Assembly (NCBI GenBank): GCA_030685025.1
Contig: JAUXWC010000132.1
Span: 1 to 37,228 of the forward strand
Origin: Rhodoferax sp.
GTDB lineage: Bacteria; Pseudomonadota; Gammaproteobacteria; Burkholderiales; Burkholderiaceae_C
Direction of reading: 5' to 3'
DNA: 37,228 nucleotides
Shown one piece after another: positions 8,075 to 16,192 of the stretch. The translations under genes were made by a program, and so were the position numbers. The first letter of the stretch is position 1, and the number at the start of each line of letters is the position of its first letter. The notes beneath the pieces are model-generated. The model saw only the letters and a list, made by a program, of their open reading frames with translations, did not search any database and was not told the origin of the DNA.

Positions 8075-9472
8075 TCAAAACAGCGCGCCGGCCCAGACCT
8101 TGAGCACCAAGGCCAAGGGCAGCAAGCCCACCAGCGCCGCGCTGGTGGCGCGCCAGGAGCGGCCACATGCCGTCAAACGCAGCAGGAGGTAGGCCGAGAA
8201 GCCTGCACCGGATGCCAGCAAAAGCGCCCGCACAGCGGGGACCCAAAGCAAACTCACGCCTTCGGCCCTGAGGTGGCCCAGGGTCAACATCGATAAGCCC
8301 AGGAACACCCCGACGCCACCAATCGGTATCAGGAACAAGGAGAGCCTTTGCCACGACAGCGCCGGGTCGCGCGCGATGCGCGACGCCAGCCAGACACCGC
8401 ACCAAATGGCCAGGCCCAGCGCGCCACCGCCACCCAGGATGAAGACCACGATGCACAACCCATCGAGCCAGGTGAACACGTCGTTGGCGGCCGGGTAGTG
8501 GGTCAGCAACCACCAGGGGGCGTTGTCCTGCAACAGCGCATACCCGTCGCGGGCGATCAACCAATCGGCCAGCAGAGTCTTCATTCGCACATAGCGCGCG
8601 CTGGCAGACCACATGAAGGCGGCGCTGGCGATGCCGATCACGCCAAAAATCAAGGTCACCGCCTCGTCGGTTCGAAGTTTGCGCGGCTGGTTCGACAGGA
8701 TCTCGCGCGCAGGCGAACGCAGGGCCAGCTTGACCGCGCCGCGCTCCCCGGCGCAACGACCACAGGCGTGACACTCCGAGGCGCTACGCATATGGCCGAT
8801 GCCGATCAATGGCGCGCAGTTCACGGCCGGGGCGCGCTCGCGGGCTTGCTTCCAGCGCAGTTGGTCGACTTCAAAATACAGCGGCGACACCTTGGCCAGC
8901 AATTGAAATACCCCGTTGGCGGGGCACAGGTAACGGCACCACACGCGGCTGGCGCGGCCATACACCAGCCCAACCGCCACCGCACCCAGACTGGAGCCGC
9001 CCAGCACCAACAGGGCCGCCTGAGGGTACTCGTAGACACTGACCAACTGGCCATAAACCGTGGTGCTGACGAACGCCACAAAGGGCCAGCCGCTCCAACG
9101 AATCCAGCGCGGAATCGAGCGCCCCAAACCATGGCGGCTGGCCAACTCGGTCAAGGTGCCGTCCGGGCAGAACACGCCGCACCACGCGCGCCCGAGCAGC
9201 ATGACGGACAGCATCACAAAGGGCCACCAGACGCCCCAGAACAGAAACTGCGCAAACAGCCGCAGGTTGTTGTAGATGTGGGCGTCTTGCGCTGGCGACG
9301 GCATGAGCGCGGGGTAAATCAGCAGGCTGAGATAGACCAGCACAATCGTCCATTGCACCCCCATGATGAAGCGCTGGTGGCGCCGCATTGCCAGCCCCAA
9401 GCGTGCCAGCGCACCGGCGGCGGCAGGCGTTGGCGCGATGTCGCGGATCGGGGTAATGGGAATGTTATGCAT
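8075..9472 (-). CDS. NapH/NosR/CcoG-like polytopic membrane protein with Fe-S cysteine motifs
   Basis: This is a multi-span membrane protein (465 aa) with the two hallmark CxxxCP motifs WCGVFCPDGTLTE (Cys98, Cys102) and WCRYLCPANGVF (Cys179, Cys183), which follow TM helices in NapH, NosR and RdxA/CcoG electron-transfer proteins. A soluble loop carries Cys219 and CHACGRC (Cys234, 237, 240), which could hold one 4Fe-4S cluster, although the usual downstream fourth Cys-Pro is missing. At least six further hydrophobic segments lie in the C-terminal half. It probably passes electrons across the membrane to a periplasmic reductase, but no partner gene is nearby. The start is the ATG at 9472 after GAGG. 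It sits 65 nt downstream of the EAL gene and might be cotranscribed. Confidence 0.85.
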   Translation of the reverse strand: MHNIPITPIRDIAPTPAAAGALARLGLAMRRHQRFIMGVQWTIVLVYLSLLIYPALMPSPAQDAHIYNNLRLFAQFLFWGVWWPFVMLSVMLLGRAWCGVFCPDGTLTELASRHGLGRSIPRWIRWSGWPFVAFVSTTVYGQLVSVYEYPQAALLVLGGSSLGAVAVGLVYGRASRVWCRYLCPANGVFQLLAKVSPLYFEVDQLRWKQARERAPAVNCAPLIGIGHMRSASECHACGRCAGERGAVKLALRSPAREILSNQPRKLRTDEAVTLIFGVIGIASAAFMWSASARYVRMKTLLADWLIARDGYALLQDNAPWWLLTHYPAANDVFTWLDGLCIVVFILGGGGALGLAIWCGVWLASRIARDPALSWQRLSLFLIPIGGVGVFLGLSMLTLGHLRAEGVSLLWVPAVRALLLASGAGFSAYLLLRLTACGRSWRATSAALVGLLPLALVLKVWAGALF

Positions 9473-9537
9473 GTTGCCTCGCCGGGGCCGCAGTTCAGTT
9501 AGCGCCTTGCGCCCCGGCAGCCCCCGTCAGCATCCAG

Positions 9538-12294
9538 TCAAACCCGAAGGTCGGCCCGATGCCGCCGCACCAAGTCCATGAATTCGGCCGGCGCAAGCGG
9601 GCGGCTGAACAGGAAGCCCTGCATCAGGTCGCAGCCCGCGCCGCGCAAGAAGTCCCGCTGTTGCAAGGTCTCGACGCCCTCGCCCACCGTCTGTAGCCGC
9701 AGGTTGCGAGCCAGCCCGATGATGCTGTGCACGATGGAGGCGCTTTCCGGGTGCAGCGTGATGTCCTGCACAAACGAACGGTCGATCTTCAACTGATCAA
9801 TCGGAAAACGCTGCAAGTAGGCGAGCGACGAGTACCCGGTGCCAAAGTCATCAACCGAAATGCCCAGGCCCAACGCCTTGAGCTCGGACAGAATGCGCGC
9901 CGCCTGCTCGGCGTTTTCCATCACCGCGCTCTCGGTGATCTCCAGCTTCAGCAGCCGTGCCGGCAATCCGGAATCCACCAGCGCGTCGCGCACCGTCTGG
10001 ACCAGCTTGTCGTCCCGGAACTGACGGGCAGACAGGTTCACGGCCATGCGCAACTCCAGGCCGGCGTCTCGCCACTGTTGCGCCTGACAACAAGCGCTGC
10101 GCAGCACCCACTGTCCAATCGGCACAATCAGCCCGGTTTCTTCGGCCAGGGGAATAAAGTCGAGCGGTGATATCAGCGTGCCGTCGGTGGCGCGCCAGCG
10201 CACCAACGCCTCGACGTCGGTGACCTCGTTGGTAGTCAGACTCAGCAAGGGCTGGTAGTGCAACAGCAACTCATCGCGGTCCAGGGCGTGGCGCAGACGT
10301 GCTTCGAGTTCGAGTTTGCGCAGGGCTTGCGCGTTCATGTCGGCGGTGTAGAAACGAAAGGCGTTGCGCCCCGCGTCCTTGGCCCGGTACATGGCCGCAT
10401 CCGCGTTGCGCAGCAAGGTGTCGTAATCATCACCGTCTTGCGGATACAAGCTGACACCCACGCTGGCCGTCACGTTGATCTCGCGATCCTGTAGCGGAAT
10501 CGGCACCGCGATGTGATGCAGGAGTCGGTCCGCCAGCAAGGGCACGTCCTGCGGGCTTGCCAGATCCGACAGCACCACCACGAAGTCGTCGCCGCCGATC
10601 CGGGCCAAGGTATCGCGCTCGCGCATGGTGGCGCTCAGCCGCGTGGCCACCGCCACCAGTATGGCGTCTCCAAAGGTGTGCCCCAGACTGTCGTTGATGC
10701 GTTTGAAGTGATCCAGATTTAGAAATAGCAAGGCCACTGATCGATGCTGGCGCGCGGCAAAGGCAATCGCCAGTTCGGCACGCTCCTTGAGCAGGTTGCG
10801 ACTGGCCAGGCCAGTGAGGGCGTCCTGGTTGTTCTGGCGCTCCAGTTGTTCTTCATACTGCTTGCGTTCGGTGATGTCGTTGATGATGCCCACAAAGTGG
10901 GTGACCTCGCCCCCGGCATCGCGCACCGGCGCAATCGCCAACTCGTTCCAGAACAGGGTGCCATCCTTGCGGTAGTTCCTGAGAATCGCATCGCCCTCGC
11001 GCCGCTCGCGCACCGCCGCGGCAATCTCCTGCGCGCCAAGCTGCTCGGCATCGGCGCCCATCAGAAAACGCGCGTCGCGCCCTATCGCCTCCTCGGCGCT
11101 GTAGCCAGTAATGCGCTCGAAGGCCGGGTTGACATAAATGATGTGCAGGCCCGCCGAGGCCAGCTCGGAAATCATGATGCCGTTGGCCGACGCCTCCACC
11201 GCGCGGCTGTTAAGGCGGCTGGCTTCTTCACTGGAGCGCAGTCGCTCCTGCGCCAGTTGGCGCTGCGCCTCCTTTTCGAGATTGGACAAGGCGAAGGCCA
11301 CATCGGACACCATTTCGGTCACCAGATCGAGCAACTCGCGGTCAAAGAAGTTCTTCTCCGTTGCAAACAGCGAAACACCGCCAACCAGGCGGTCGGCCAC
11401 CCGCAGCGGAAAACTGGCCGCCGACTGGTACCCTAGCCGCGACAGGTCGTCCGCAATCAAGGCCAGCGCGGGATCGGCCTGCAAGTCGTTGCTCAGGTAG
11501 GGCTTGCCATGCACCATCGCCAGCTCAATTGGAACGCGGGGTGGGCCCAACAGGCTCAATGGAGCCAAGCGCTTGAGCCAGGCGGGCTCGCCGCCACTGC
11601 GCGCCACCGGAACCACCTCCTGCGTGACCGGATCGAGCCAGCCAACCCATGCCATGGCCAAGCCACCACGCTGCACCGCAATGCGGCACAACTCGGCGAA
11701 CAGGTAGGCCTTGTCCGGCGCATGCACGATGGCCTTGTTGGTCTCGCTCAATGCGGCGTACAGCCGGTTCAGCCGCAGAATCTGTTCTTGCGCCAGGCGC
11801 AGCTCGGCAACATGTTGTTCCAACTGGGCGCTGCGCTTCTCCAGCTTGTCCACCAGGACCTCGTTGTAGACCTTGAGTGATTCGGGCTCGCTGACAGTCG
11901 GCGCGCGCGCCGCTTGCGGATGCCGCGACGCGGCTTGCAGCACCTCGTGCACGCGGCCCATGAACACGTCTGGTTCGGCGGGCTTCACAATGAAGGCGTC
12001 CGCACCCATGTCCAGCGCCAGGTGTTCGTCCTTGGGCTGCGTGTAGGTGGCGGTGTACACGACAAACGGCGTGCGCCGCAACGCGGCGTCGGCCTTCCAA
12101 TGGCGCAGCAAGGTGTAGCCATCCATCACCGGCATCAGCAGGTCGCTGATCACCAAGTCTGGCACGCGTGTACGCGCCATCTCCAAGGCACGCACGCCGT
12201 CCGGCGCCTCCTCCACCTCGAAGCCATGCCCCTGCATCAACACGCGCAACAGGTAGCGATTGTCTTCTCGATCATCCACAATGAGCACGCGCAC
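9538..12294 (-). CDS. REC-GAF-PAS-GGDEF-EAL cyclic-di-GMP signalling protein
   Basis: Domains in order over 918 residues: receiver (1-120, phospho-acceptor Asp51 in ISDLLMP), coiled coil (140-175), GAF (about 180-340), PAS (355-478), GGDEF (485-650) and EAL (660-905). The GGDEF domain has GGDDF (567-571) and Asn526 where the first metal-binding Asp of the DxDxFKxIND motif is expected, so cyclase activity is doubtful. The EAL site looks complete: EALVRW (Glu695), Asn753, Glu785, Asp815-Asp816, Lys836, Glu872 and Gln892. It is therefore most likely a c-di-GMP phosphodiesterase controlled by phosphorylation. The GTG start at 12294 overlaps the stop of the single receiver gene by 1 nt, which places it third in the kinase operon. 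Confidence 0.93.
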   Translation of the reverse strand: MRVLIVDDREDNRYLLRVLMQGHGFEVEEAPDGVRALEMARTRVPDLVISDLLMPVMDGYTLLRHWKADAALRRTPFVVYTATYTQPKDEHLALDMGADAFIVKPAEPDVFMGRVHEVLQAASRHPQAARAPTVSEPESLKVYNEVLVDKLEKRSAQLEQHVAELRLAQEQILRLNRLYAALSETNKAIVHAPDKAYLFAELCRIAVQRGGLAMAWVGWLDPVTQEVVPVARSGGEPAWLKRLAPLSLLGPPRVPIELAMVHGKPYLSNDLQADPALALIADDLSRLGYQSAASFPLRVADRLVGGVSLFATEKNFFDRELLDLVTEMVSDVAFALSNLEKEAQRQLAQERLRSSEEASRLNSRAVEASANGIMISELASAGLHIIYVNPAFERITGYSAEEAIGRDARFLMGADAEQLGAQEIAAAVRERREGDAILRNYRKDGTLFWNELAIAPVRDAGGEVTHFVGIINDITERKQYEEQLERQNNQDALTGLASRNLLKERAELAIAFAARQHRSVALLFLNLDHFKRINDSLGHTFGDAILVAVATRLSATMRERDTLARIGGDDFVVVLSDLASPQDVPLLADRLLHHIAVPIPLQDREINVTASVGVSLYPQDGDDYDTLLRNADAAMYRAKDAGRNAFRFYTADMNAQALRKLELEARLRHALDRDELLLHYQPLLSLTTNEVTDVEALVRWRATDGTLISPLDFIPLAEETGLIVPIGQWVLRSACCQAQQWRDAGLELRMAVNLSARQFRDDKLVQTVRDALVDSGLPARLLKLEITESAVMENAEQAARILSELKALGLGISVDDFGTGYSSLAYLQRFPIDQLKIDRSFVQDITLHPESASIVHSIIGLARNLRLQTVGEGVETLQQRDFLRGAGCDLMQGFLFSRPLAPAEFMDLVRRHRADLRV

Positions 12295-12668
12295 TATGGT
12301 TTCTCCCCTGCAAAACGTTCCACCTCCGTCGCAAACGTGCTGGGGTCGATGGGCTTCTCGATGTAGCCGTTGCAGCCAGCGGCCATGCAACGCTCGCGGT
12401 CGCCGGGCATGGCATAGGAGGTCACTGCCACGATCGGAATCGCGGCCAGCTTCGGGTCCACGCGCAACGCCCGCGCGACGGCGTAGCCATCCATGCCCGG
12501 CAACTGGATGTCGAGCAGGATCAGTGTTGGGTCAACCTGCCGTGCCAGTTCGACACCGGACGGCCCGTCTTCGGCATGCACCATCTCCCAGCCGCGCGCC
12601 TGCAGCAGAAACGACGCGAGATAGCGGTTTTGCTCGTTGTCTTCGATCAGCAGAATCCGTTTGTTCAT
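12294..12668 (-). CDS. Single-domain response regulator (CheY/DivK-like)
   Basis: This 124-residue protein is only a receiver domain, with LIEDNEQNR, phospho-acceptor Asp53 ([11 protein letters not shown]), a Thr in VAVTSYAM and Lys in YIEKPID. No output domain follows. It overlaps the upstream kinase by ATGA and the downstream REC-GAF-PAS-GGDEF-EAL gene by 1 nt, so all three should be made together. It may shuttle phosphate, or compete as a phosphate sink with the receiver of the EAL protein. The C-terminal [10 protein letters not shown] style is typical of receivers in large hybrid-kinase systems; this one appears to have been separated from the kinase, which has no receiver of its own. Confidence 0.93.
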   Translation of the reverse strand: MNKRILLIEDNEQNRYLASFLLQARGWEMVHAEDGPSGVELARQVDPTLILLDIQLPGMDGYAVARALRVDPKLAAIPIVAVTSYAMPGDRERCMAAGCNGYIEKPIDPSTFATEVERFAGEKP

Positions 12669-15319
12669 GAAGGTTCCCGGTTGGCCGGCGTCTGTAGCGG
12701 AAGGGTCACCGTGAACACGCTGCCGTGTCCCCATTCGCTTTGGGCCTCGATTGTGCCGCCCATCAGGGCGGTCAGTCGGCGGCATATGGCCAGCCCGAGG
12801 CCCGTGCCATCGTGCTTGCGCGACAGCGCCGAGTCGATCTGCCGAAAGGGCACGAACAACAAGGCCATGTCTTCGGGCCGGATACCGATGCCGGTGTCCG
12901 CCACGCTCAAGCGCACCGCCGGGACCGGTGGATGCGCCCGGTCGACTTGGAAGTCACTCACCATTTCGGCCTGCAGCAAGACCGATCCCGCTTTGCTGAA
13001 CTTGATCGCGTTGCCGAGCAGATTGAGCAGCACCTGCTCGACGCGACGTTCGTCACTCACCATGGCACGCACCCCCGGCGCGACATTGACCGTCAGCGCC
13101 AGACCCTTCTTGTCGGCCATCGGTCGCATGATCGCGGCCACCTTGTCGATGGAGCGCGCCAAGTCAAAGGATTCGCATGCCACGGGCAGTTCGCCGGCCT
13201 CGATCTTGGAGATATCCAGCACGTCGTTGATCAGGGCCAGCAAGTGCCGAGCGCTGTCGCGCACCATGCCCAGTTGCTTGGCCTGCTCGACATTGAGCGG
13301 ACCGGCCATGCCCTGCAGCACGATGCCGGTGAAACCGATGATGGAGTTCAGCGGCGTGCGAAGCTCGTGGCTCATGGTGGCCAGAAACGCGGACTTGATC
13401 TGGTCGGCGGCCTCGGCCGCCTCCATGGCGACGCGCAAGGCCGCCTGTGCGTCCTTCATCGGCGTGATGTCCACGATTACGCCCACCAGGCCCGCGGGCG
13501 ACCCGCCCGGTGCGCTGAAACCACTCACCGAGTAAAGGGTCTGGTGAACCCGGCCATCGGCAAACGGCATCGCCGCCTCCCGGCTCACGACGTTGCCCGA
13601 GGCCAGCGCGGCCGCATCCTCCCGCTGGTAGGCCTGGCGATCGGCCAGCGGCAGGTAGGCAAGCTCCATCACGGTTTTGCCAATGACGTCGGCGCGCACC
13701 ACGCAAAACGCGCGCTCGTACGCGTTGTTGCAGCCGCGAAAGCGCAGATCCGGGCCCTTGTAGAAGATCGGGTTGGCAATGTGGTCGATGATGGCCTGCA
13801 AGAACGTGCTGAGCTCGGCAATCTCGGCCGTGCGCGCGATCACTCGCTGCTCCAGCTCCCGTGTATGGCCCTGCGCCTGCTCATACAGTCGGGCGTTCTC
13901 CATCGCCAGCGCCACCGGGCCGCAGATGTCCTCCACCAGTTCCATCACATGCACCGGTGGGGGCTCGGTCTTGTGCGAGAACAGGCACAGCATCCCGATG
14001 GTGCGATCCTGAGCCGCCAGCGGAAAATAGGCGTGCCAGCGCACCGTGGCGTCGTGCACATTGCCGCAGGCAAGCGGGGCATCCGGCGAGCCGGCCGCCA
14101 GCAAGGCATGGCGCCGCCCCTTGGCCACGCTCTCCAACATGGCCGGGCACGCCGTGTCACACAGCGGCCCCCCGTCCGCCGCGCGATCAGCCTCTGTCAA
14201 GGCCTGCCTACGGGCTCCCACCCGCAACTGGCCGCTCTGCGCGTCGCGAACGCACAACACGCCACCGTCAAAGCCCGTCAAGGCCAGCGCCCCCTTGATG
14301 GCCTCGTCCAGCACAGCGTTGAGCTCGCGCCGCGAACCCGTGGCGCGCAGTGTGCGATTGATCACCAGGACTTCATCACTGCGTTGCTGAATCTCGCGCG
14401 TCTTGGCGGCCACCTGGCGCCGCAGCAAGACCACCCAGGCAACGCCCGCGACCAGAGCCAATACCACCGACACCAGCAATGGCAGCAACCACGACGGGGT
14501 GGCCGTGCGCACCTCGTCCACGGCCCAACGCCGTAGCGAGCGGTAGTAGATCGAATCGGAGCTCTTCTTGAACCCGATCAGATGCCGGTCGATTGCCGCC
14601 AGCAGCGCCTCCCGACCCTTCTTGGGGGCCGCGAAGTACAGTTTGGAGGGACTGAAGATGATGGCCGTATCCTCCAGGCCATACTTGCCCGCGTTGCGCA
14701 CGCCAAAGAAGCGATTGGTGATGACCGCGTCCGCCTGGCCGCTGGCCACCGCCTGGAAGGCGACGTCATAGTCCGCATAGGGCAACAACGCGAGAGGAAG
14801 GTTGAACGACTCCGCCATCTGCGCAAACTGCGTGTGCTGGACCGACCCCTCCACCACCGCCACCCGTTTGGATTGCAGGTCAAGCATGGAGCGCACGCCA
14901 CCGCCGCGTCGGGCGTACACCTGGTTCCAACTGGCCAGCACGGGCTCTTGTTGAAAGGCATAGAGCAGTTCACGCTCGGGCGTGGCGGCCACATCCGGCA
15001 TGAGATCGATCTCGCCCATGCCCAGCCGCGCCAGGCCCTCGGCCCAAGTGCCCGCGACATATTCAAGGCGCCAGCCCTCTTTCTCGGCGACGGCTTCGAT
15101 CAGGTCGACGAAGATACCTTCCGGCTTGCCATCACTCGCCAACGCGACCTTGGGGCTGTTCTGGTACACGCCCACCCGTACCTTCTGCTGAGCCCAGGCT
15201 GGTGCAGGCAGCAACACCAGCGCCATCAGGCACAGCCACAGTCCGCGCATCACCGCGCGGACCACGCGCGCGCCCGGCTGCGCGCCACGGACGCAGGAAA
15301 CCGGGTGCCGAGCCTGCAT
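12665..15319 (-). CDS. Sensor histidine kinase with periplasmic solute-binding domain, GAF and PAS (BvgS/EvgS-like sensing)
   Basis: The 884-residue protein has a long signal peptide ending near AWAQQ (44), an SBP_bac_3 periplasmic sensor (46-265), a TM helix (277-299), coiled coil, GAF (about 330-480), PAS (505-620), HisKA with MSHELRTPLN (His651) and HATPase with LLGNAIKFS (Asn770), ADTGIGI and GTGLGLAI. Three Cys occur in the GAF (387, 391, 418). The ATG at 15319 is chosen because GGAGG lies 6 nt upstream; an internal ATG at 15250 fits the signal peptide but has no such site. Overlap with the receiver gene (ATGA) marks an operon. The periplasmic domain suggests it detects a small amino-acid-like ligand. 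Confidence 0.92.
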   Translation of the reverse strand: MQARHPVSCVRGAQPGARVVRAVMRGLWLCLMALVLLPAPAWAQQKVRVGVYQNSPKVALASDGKPEGIFVDLIEAVAEKEGWRLEYVAGTWAEGLARLGMGEIDLMPDVAATPERELLYAFQQEPVLASWNQVYARRGGGVRSMLDLQSKRVAVVEGSVQHTQFAQMAESFNLPLALLPYADYDVAFQAVASGQADAVITNRFFGVRNAGKYGLEDTAIIFSPSKLYFAAPKKGREALLAAIDRHLIGFKKSSDSIYYRSLRRWAVDEVRTATPSWLLPLLVSVVLALVAGVAWVVLLRRQVAAKTREIQQRSDEVLVINRTLRATGSRRELNAVLDEAIKGALALTGFDGGVLCVRDAQSGQLRVGARRQALTEADRAADGGPLCDTACPAMLESVAKGRRHALLAAGSPDAPLACGNVHDATVRWHAYFPLAAQDRTIGMLCLFSHKTEPPPVHVMELVEDICGPVALAMENARLYEQAQGHTRELEQRVIARTAEIAELSTFLQAIIDHIANPIFYKGPDLRFRGCNNAYERAFCVVRADVIGKTVMELAYLPLADRQAYQREDAAALASGNVVSREAAMPFADGRVHQTLYSVSGFSAPGGSPAGLVGVIVDITPMKDAQAALRVAMEAAEAADQIKSAFLATMSHELRTPLNSIIGFTGIVLQGMAGPLNVEQAKQLGMVRDSARHLLALINDVLDISKIEAGELPVACESFDLARSIDKVAAIMRPMADKKGLALTVNVAPGVRAMVSDERRVEQVLLNLLGNAIKFSKAGSVLLQAEMVSDFQVDRAHPPVPAVRLSVADTGIGIRPEDMALLFVPFRQIDSALSRKHDGTGLGLAICRRLTALMGGTIEAQSEWGHGSVFTVTLPLQTPANREPS

Positions 15320-15465
15320 TGATTGCCTCCACCATGAGTAGCGCCAGAGCCGCACTGGGATCGATCAGAGCACTGCCCGGACCTACGCCAGCGCGCGAAT
15401 TGGGTGCGCCATTGTGTCCCAGAACTCATACACCAGAAAGCACAATTGGTGTGATGCATACAACG

Positions 15466-15485
15466 TGTGTGCGGGCGCTCACACA
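15466..15485. promoter_or_regulatory. Inverted repeat in the divergent intergenic region
   Basis: TGTGTG and CACACA arms separated by 8 nt lie in the 283-nt gap between the divergent kinase (15319) and P-loop (15603) genes. The arms are short, so this is a candidate operator only. I see no convincing promoter boxes or other genes in this gap. Confidence 0.25.
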
Positions 15486-15602
15486 TCGTTTTGCTCGATT
15501 CGGTAGCCGCCGCCCCGCAACGGGCCGTCGCGACGTGCTTGCCTGCCGCGCGGGCTGCCACTACCATCGGGCATCGTTGTCAACCCATCTGGAGGCGCCA
15601 GC

Positions 15603-16190
15603 ATGACCATCATCTACACCACTACCAGCCAACACCTGCCCGAGAGCAAGATGCGGCTGTACCCCACCAAGGTGATCAACATCATTGGCGGACCCGGTTG
15701 TGACAAGTCCCTGTTCTCGTCGGCCATCGTGCTGAGCCTGAGCTTGCGCAACAAGGCGGTGGAGACCATCCCCGACTTCGCCAAGTCCTTGGTGTGGCAA
15801 CAGGACTTCGAAGCCCTCAAGAACCAGTACCAGATTGCCCAGCGCCAGTTCGAAATGCTGCAACTGCTTGACGGCCAGGTGCAGTACCTGGTCACCGAGT
15901 GCTCGCTACCGCAACTGCTGTACTACAACGAGCACTACGAAGACAACATCTGTGACGTCGCCAAGACCCGCACGCGTATCCTGGAGTGGTACAAGCAGCA
16001 CGACAACATCAACGTGATGGTCGAGCGCGGCGACAAACGTTACCTGCACACCGGCCGCTTTCAGGACGAGGATCAGGCCATGGGTGTGGACCGCGCACTG
16101 CGCGAGATCCTGCAGCGCGAAAGCATCCCGTTCACCAGTCTGGCCCCCGAGATCGGCGCCATCAACGCGTTCGCCTCGACGCTGACCTGA
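15603..16190 (+). CDS. NadR-like P-loop ATPase/kinase-fold protein with a non-canonical Walker A
   Basis: This is a 195-residue single-domain P-loop protein. VINIIGGPGCDKSLFSS (24-40) is the nucleotide loop, with Asp34 where the GxxGxGKS pattern needs Gly. The rest, ETIPDFAKSLVWQQ, NQYQIAQRQFEMLQLLDGQV and a C-terminal HTGRFQDEDQA-GVDRALREIL, matches the AAA_28/NadR nicotinamide-riboside-kinase-like fold also common in phages. The acidic position after the sheet strand reads VTECSLPQLLYYNE rather than the TDSP common in that fold. It is preceded by GGAGG (8 nt spacing) and followed after 2 nt by a triple-PAS kinase gene, so the two are probably functionally linked. The substrate is unknown, and the P-loop change may reduce catalysis. 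Confidence 0.78.
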   Translation: MTIIYTTTSQHLPESKMRLYPTKVINIIGGPGCDKSLFSSAIVLSLSLRNKAVETIPDFAKSLVWQQDFEALKNQYQIAQRQFEMLQLLDGQVQYLVTECSLPQLLYYNEHYEDNICDVAKTRTRILEWYKQHDNINVMVERGDKRYLHTGRFQDEDQAMGVDRALREILQRESIPFTSLAPEIGAINAFASTLT

Positions 16191-16192
16191 CC

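Noticed and set aside
8075-15319. Four-gene operon including the Fe-S membrane protein
   Set aside because: The 65-nt gap and separate ribosome site before 9472 make cotranscription possible but not supported; only the three overlapping genes are called an operon.
15986-16192. N-terminal extension of the triple-PAS kinase
   Set aside because: It overlaps the P-loop gene out of frame, and the sensible GTG start lies 2 nt after that gene's stop.
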